A DNA stretch of 64,000 bases, taken from NCBI GenBank assembly GCA_031265875.1, contig JAISCA010000049.1:1-64000 (forward strand), given 5' to 3'. The notes below the pieces were generated by a model. That model saw only the letters and a program-made list of their open reading frames with translations. It made no database searches and was not told the DNA's origin. How positions within the stretch are numbered: position 1 is the stretch's first letter; the number at the start of each line of letters is the position of its first letter. Below, piece after piece: positions 60,324-64,000 of the stretch. The stretch is from Propionibacteriaceae bacterium (GTDB taxonomy: Bacteria > Actinomycetota > Actinomycetes > Propionibacteriales > Propionibacteriaceae). The position numbers were made by a program, and so were the translations under genes.

Positions 60324-61267
60324 AAGTGACGCCAGCCCTGGGGCCCCGACCAAGGCTGGCCGTCGACCAACACGGTCGGGTCCTGAGACCCGGTCGCCGT
60401 CGTGCGTCCGATCACTTCCCAGCCGCCTGGCACCTGCCCGAAGGGGAAAGCGCCGACCAAGGCGTGGTCCTCGCCACCGGACAAGACGAACTCCAAGGGA
60501 TCACGACCGCTGGCCCCGGCCACCGCCCGCACCGGCTCGGCCACCGTCAAAGCCTCGGAGTCGAGATCGAAGCTGACGCCGGAGGCCCGGGCGACGTGGC
60601 CCAGATCGGCCACCAGACCGTCTGACACGTCGATCAAGGCGGTGGCCCCGAACATGGCCGCCTCGGCCCCGGCCCCATAGGGCGGCAGCGGGCATTGATA
60701 GGCCTGGACGGCCGCCCGGGGCGAACGGAAGCCTCGGGTCAGGGCGGCCAGGCCAGCCGCCGCCCAGCCCAGTCGTCCCCGCAGGGCCACTAGGTCGCCG
60801 ACCTGAGCCCCCGACCGCAGGACCGGCGGCTGGCCCCGCGACTCGCCCAACGCTGTCACGGCCAGACTGATCTGGGCGGCGGCGCTGACGTCCCCACCGA
60901 TCAGTTCGACTCCGGCCCGGGCGCACTCCTGGCGCAGACCGGCCAAGCAGTCGATCGCCCAACTGGCGGGTAGGTCGCCGGGAGCGGCCAAACCGACTAG
61001 GACGGCCACCGGATACGCCCCCATGGCCTCGATGTCGGACACCGCCACCGCCACCGCCTTGCGTCCGATCTCGACCGGTCCCGACCAGTCCCGGCGGAAG
61101 TGGACCCCTTCGATCAGCCAATCGAGGGCGCTGACGGCCTGGCCGGCGATCTGGCAGACGGCCGCGTCGTCGCCCGGGCCGACCGAGACCGCCGGAGCTT
61201 GGACCAGGTCGGCTTGGATGCGCTCGATCAGGCCGAACTCGCCCAGCTCGGCCAATGTCTGACTCAT
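60320..61267 (-). CDS. thiL: Thiamine-monophosphate kinase
   Basis: Phosphorylates thiamine monophosphate to thiamine diphosphate. 315 residues of the PurM/AIR synthase fold: GPGDDAAV, LDWLIEGVHFRRDW, GGDVSAA, LIDVSDGLVADLGH and SGGEDHALV. The ATG overlaps the ddl stop as ATGA. The last codon is followed by TAG lying in a CTAG-bounded repeat; the length is still normal. Confidence 0.94.
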   Translation of the reverse strand: MSQTLAELGEFGLIERIQADLVQAPAVSVGPGDDAAVCQIAGQAVSALDWLIEGVHFRRDWSGPVEIGRKAVAVAVSDIEAMGAYPVAVLVGLAAPGDLPASWAIDCLAGLRQECARAGVELIGGDVSAAAQISLAVTALGESRGQPPVLRSGAQVGDLVALRGRLGWAAAGLAALTRGFRSPRAAVQAYQCPLPPYGAGAEAAMFGATALIDVSDGLVADLGHVARASGVSFDLDSEALTVAEPVRAVAGASGRDPLEFVLSGGEDHALVGAFPFGQVPGGWEVIGRTTATGSQDPTVLVDGQPWSGPQGWRHF

Positions 61268-62373
61268 CGCAGCCCCTGCGGCCGCGACAGTGCCTCCTCC
61301 AGCAGGCGGGTCACCAGACTGGGGTAATCCAAGCCGCTGGCGGCCCACATGACCGGGAAGAGCGAGGTGGGGGTGAAACCGGGCATGGTGTTGATCTCGT
61401 TCAAGAAGACCCCTTGGTCGGTCACGAAGGTGTCGACCCGGGCCAAGCCCTCGACGTCGAGCGCCCGGCAAGCCGCCTGGGCCAGACACTGGACCTCGGC
61501 CGTGATGGCCGGGTCGAGCTGGGCCGGCACCACCAGGGCGAGGGGTTGATCGGGCAGATACTTAGCCTCGAAGTCGTAGAAGCGATCCTTGGCCAAGACC
61601 TCGATCTCGCCTGGCTCCGAAGCCATCACCTGGCCTTGGGCCCGGTCGACCAAGACGGCGCACTCGACTTCGCGCACAGCGGTGAAACCCTGCTCGACCA
61701 CCACCTTGGGGTCGAACTGGAGCGCGGTCTCGATGGCTTGGTCCAATTCTTCGGGCCGATCCACCCGCGTGATGCCGATGGACGAGCCGCCCCTGGCCGG
61801 CTTGACGAAGAGAGGGTAGGCCAAGTCGGCCAGGCGCTGACGGCAGCGCTCCGGCTTCAGGCGCCACTCCCCTGAGGCCAGACTGCGCCAAGGCCCGACC
61901 GGCAGTCCGGCGGCGACCAGCAAACGTTTCATAATTGATTTGTCCATGGCGGCGGCGCTGGACAGGACGCCGGCTCCGACGTAAGGCAGGCCCAACATTT
62001 CGAATTGCCCCTGGATGGCGCCGTCCTCGCCGAAAGGGCCGTGCAGGGGGCAGAGCGCCACATCGACCGTGCGTTGGTCGACCAGCCGGTCGCCGACCAG
62101 GCGCGCCACCACGACCGACTGACCGCGCCGGTAGATCACGGCGGCGGGCCAGTCGGGATCGACCTGGGGCAGTCGCCGGCCCTCCACCTGGTAAGCCCGG
62201 ACGGCCTCCTGATCGGCCAACAGCCAGTCCCCGGTCTTCGAGATGCCGAGGCATAAGGCCTCGAAGCGGTCTGGGTCGAGGGCGCCCAGGACGCCTCCGG
62301 CGGTCAAACAAGAAATCTCATGCTCAGACGAGACCCCGCCAAAGACTAATAGAACGCACGGTTTGTTCGCCAT
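61264..62373 (-). CDS. ddl: D-alanine--D-alanine ligase
   Basis: ATP-grasp ligase making the D-Ala-D-Ala end of the peptidoglycan precursor. 369 residues with FGGVSSEHEIS, LHGPFGEDGAIQG, KPARGGSSIGI and the metal-binding end EINTMPGFTPTSLFP. AAGGAG lies 5 nt before the ATG; a TAGGCT -10 at 62405-62410 gives a leader of about 25 nt. Coupled to thiL. Confidence 0.96.
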   Translation of the reverse strand: MANKPCVLLVFGGVSSEHEISCLTAGGVLGALDPDRFEALCLGISKTGDWLLADQEAVRAYQVEGRRLPQVDPDWPAAVIYRRGQSVVVARLVGDRLVDQRTVDVALCPLHGPFGEDGAIQGQFEMLGLPYVGAGVLSSAAAMDKSIMKRLLVAAGLPVGPWRSLASGEWRLKPERCRQRLADLAYPLFVKPARGGSSIGITRVDRPEELDQAIETALQFDPKVVVEQGFTAVREVECAVLVDRAQGQVMASEPGEIEVLAKDRFYDFEAKYLPDQPLALVVPAQLDPAITAEVQCLAQAACRALDVEGLARVDTFVTDQGVFLNEINTMPGFTPTSLFPVMWAASGLDYPSLVTRLLEEALSRPQGLR

Positions 62374-62404
62374 CGCCGCTCCTTGCCGTCGCAGATTCCT
62401 TTCA

Positions 62405-62410
62405 GCCTAG
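62405..62410 (-). promoter_or_regulatory. -10 box of the ddl-thiL promoter
   Basis: TAGGCT on the minus strand 32 bp before the ddl ATG. Unlike the leaderless genes, this transcript has room for, and contains, a ribosome site. The rest of the gap to 62493 shows nothing. Confidence 0.45.
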
Positions 62411-62493
62411 TGGAACCAGACCCACATCCAGGCCCACCTGACAGGGGCGACAGCGGCGCGCCGGGAGCCTCGACCGAAGCCGTCGCGGCGGCC

Positions 62494-63279
62494 TCAGTCA
62501 GTCGGATCCTCCGCTGCCAGGGGCAAGCGGCGGCGGGCCCGGCGGTCGTAGCGCTGGTCCGGGGCCGGCTCCTGGCGCAAGGTCGCCACCAAGCCGGTGA
62601 TGGCGTCCATGATACGAGTGGTGGCCAAGGCCAAGGTCTCATGGTCGGGCTGGTCCCGCCGCAGATCGGACAGATCGACCGGATCGCCCAGAGTGGCCTG
62701 GAAGGACACCCGTCCGAACTGGGCCCGCCGCAGACGATGGGGCGGATAGACCCGCTGCGAGCCCCACTGACCCATCGGCACGACCGGCGCGCCGGTGGCC
62801 AAAGCCAAGCGGGCGGCTCCCGTGCGCCCGGTCATGGGCCACAGGTCCGGGTCCCAGGTCTCGCTGCCCTCGGGATAGACCACGACACAATCGCCCTGTT
62901 CCAGGGCCAGGCGTGCCGGTTCCAGCGAGTCGACCGCGCGCAAGGAGCCCCGGTCGACCGGTATGCAACCGGAGGCCTTGAAGATCCAGCGGCTCAGGCG
63001 GTGACGGTTCAGCTCGACCTTGGCCATGAAACGGGGCCAGCGACCGGACCAGATCAGATAGTCGCCCACCGCCACCGGGTCGAAGCGGCTGACGTGGTTG
63101 GGGCAGACGATGACCGGACCCGAGGCGGGCAACTTGTCCTGATTCAGCCAACGCCGATGGCCGAACAGCCCGAGGCCGAGGTGGACGCCCCAGCCCGACA
63201 GCCGGTAGATCGGGTTGACCGGATTGGGGTTGACCGTGGACAAGCGCCAGGCGCGCCGCTTTGGCTGGCTCTCTGTCAC
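62494..63279 (-). CDS. plsC: 1-acyl-sn-glycerol-3-phosphate acyltransferase family protein
   Basis: 261 residues. The acyltransferase HX4D motif is NHVSRFD (near residue 63), followed by GCIPVDRG, VVYPEGSETW (block III) and GAPVVPMGQWG. It transfers acyl chains to lysophosphatidate or related acceptors at the membrane. GTG at 63279 follows GAGGG by 7 nt. The C-terminal 40 residues are basic. Several PlsC paralogues are usual in actinobacteria, so substrate is not certain. Confidence 0.9.
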   Translation of the reverse strand: MTESQPKRRAWRLSTVNPNPVNPIYRLSGWGVHLGLGLFGHRRWLNQDKLPASGPVIVCPNHVSRFDPVAVGDYLIWSGRWPRFMAKVELNRHRLSRWIFKASGCIPVDRGSLRAVDSLEPARLALEQGDCVVVYPEGSETWDPDLWPMTGRTGAARLALATGAPVVPMGQWGSQRVYPPHRLRRAQFGRVSFQATLGDPVDLSDLRRDQPDHETLALATTRIMDAITGLVATLRQEPAPDQRYDRRARRRLPLAAEDPTD

Positions 63280-63358
63280 CGAACACCCTCCCCTCGGCCG
63301 GCGGACGGACCGCCGGGGCATGACCCGCCCACCCTAGTACGTCGACCGCTCGGACGGC

Positions 63359-63964
63359 TCAGCCAGCGGTCCGGATCGGCCAGGTGGTCGGCTTGAAGCT
63401 GGGCCGGGCGGCTTCGAAGGCGGCGATCTCGGCCTCGTGGGCCAAGGTCAGACTGATGTCGTCCAACCCGTTGAGGAGACGGTAACGGGTGTAGTCGTCG
63501 ATCAAGAAAGGATGGCTGTCGGCCCCGGCGCTGAGCCGACGGGAGGTCAGATCGACGGTGATCTCCAGGCCGGGTCGATCCTCCAGAGCCTGCCACAGGG
63601 CTTCCACCACGGCCTCGTCGACCTGGGCGGTCAAGAGGCCGGCCTTGCCCGCGTTGCCCTTGAAGATGTCGCCGAAACGGGGGCTGATCACGGCCTTGAA
63701 GCCGTAGTCCTGCAGCGCCCAGACCGCGTGCTCGCGGGAGGAGCCGGTGCCGAAGTCTGGACCCGCCACCAGCACCGTGCCCCGGTCGTAGGGCGGCCGG
63801 TTGAGGACGAAGCCCGGGTCCAAGCGCCAAGAATTGAACAGCCCGTCCTCGAAGCCGGTCCGGGTCACCCGCTTGAGGTAGACGGCCGGGATGATTTGGT
63901 CGGTGTCGACATTGCTCCGGCGCAGCGGCACGCCGACCCCGGTGTGGGTCTCGAATCTCTCCAT
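63359..63964 (-). CDS. leuD: 3-isopropylmalate dehydratase small subunit
   Basis: 201 residues; with LeuC it isomerises 2- and 3-isopropylmalate in leucine synthesis. Shows [31 protein letters not shown] and [17 protein letters not shown] lies 5 nt before the ATG, 7 nt after the stop of the presumed leuC. Confidence 0.96.
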   Translation of the reverse strand: MERFETHTGVGVPLRRSNVDTDQIIPAVYLKRVTRTGFEDGLFNSWRLDPGFVLNRPPYDRGTVLVAGPDFGTGSSREHAVWALQDYGFKAVISPRFGDIFKGNAGKAGLLTAQVDEAVVEALWQALEDRPGLEITVDLTSRRLSAGADSHPFLIDDYTRYRLLNGLDDISLTLAHEAEIAAFEAARPSFKPTTWPIRTAG

Positions 63965-63971
63965 GACAGCC

Positions 63972-64000
63972 TCAACTCGACAGATCGGACGGGGTGGCCA
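63972..64000 (-). CDS. leuC: Probable 3-isopropylmalate dehydratase large subunit, C-terminal end
   Basis: Only the last eight codons (ATPSDLSS) and a TGA stop are present before the window ends. The call rests on position directly before leuD in the same orientation; the sequence alone is too short to prove it. Confidence 0.5.

Noticed and set aside
60220-60576. Small open frame in the 118-bp repeat, with a matching one at 31559-31753
   Set aside because: Both copies encode a similar short peptide only because the DNA is repeated; three of the four differences change the amino acid, and there is no ribosome site, so protein selection is not supported.

Overview
The window is a very GC-rich bacterial chromosome segment carrying almost only housekeeping genes. 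It belongs to an actinobacterium (Actinomycetota). Evidence: an MshC-type mycothiol ligase, ClgR, DUF3046, DUF3145, UPF0182, a YlbL-type Lon-like protease, a Zincin_2/DUF2342 protein, the actinobacterial infC-rpmI-rplT-pheST-arg-tyrS-rrn order, and the rimO-pgsA-cinA-clgR-recA-recX-miaB-miaA-dapF-hflX order. I cannot fix the family; a Propionibacteriales-like organism is only a guess.

Layout. 1-617: 5' end of a 16S rRNA gene on the minus strand, with a leader and two tandem promoters. 618-10081: tyrS, proA, argH, argR, argD, argB, argJ and argC, all minus; the arg genes from argC to argR are coupled by ATGA overlaps behind an operator-bearing argC promoter. argF is absent, and argG lies 9 kb away with hisE and hisG. 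10181-20267: a glycerol-1-phosphate dehydrogenase homologue, pheT-pheS, an rRNA methyltransferase, rplT-rpmI-infC (infC apparently starting at ATC), hisG-hisE-argG. 20308-31151: a small membrane protein, mshC, DUF3145, an S9 peptidase, yggS, a MoxR/DUF58/two-VWA cluster and a Pro/Ser-tailed membrane protein. 31206-31605: RNase P RNA. 31833-45498: an RNB nuclease, a coiled-coil zinc-ribbon protein, Xaa-Pro aminopeptidase, a pair of M16 peptidases, UPF0182, YlbL, DUF2342, a 52-residue zinc-ribbon protein and a TOMM/cyclodehydratase-like protein. 45542-64000: dinG, hflX, dapF, miaA, miaB, recX, recA (with an SOS box), DUF3046, clgR, cinA, pgsA, rimO, ftsK, thiL, ddl, plsC, leuD and the end of leuC.

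The most unusual content is non-coding. A 118-bp structured repeat bounded by CTAG occurs twice at 3' ends (after rnpB and at the thiL stop). A 167-bp fold-back element also bounded by CTAG supplies the mshC stop codon. A 73-bp relative with 13-bp inverted ends overlaps the proA stop. Together they look like small non-autonomous insertion elements that settle at CTAG, often where an in-frame TAG stop lies. No transposase, CRISPR array, prophage, tRNA gene or defence system was seen. Many genes carry a TANNNT box 6-8 nt before the start codon, the hallmark of leaderless actinobacterial transcripts.
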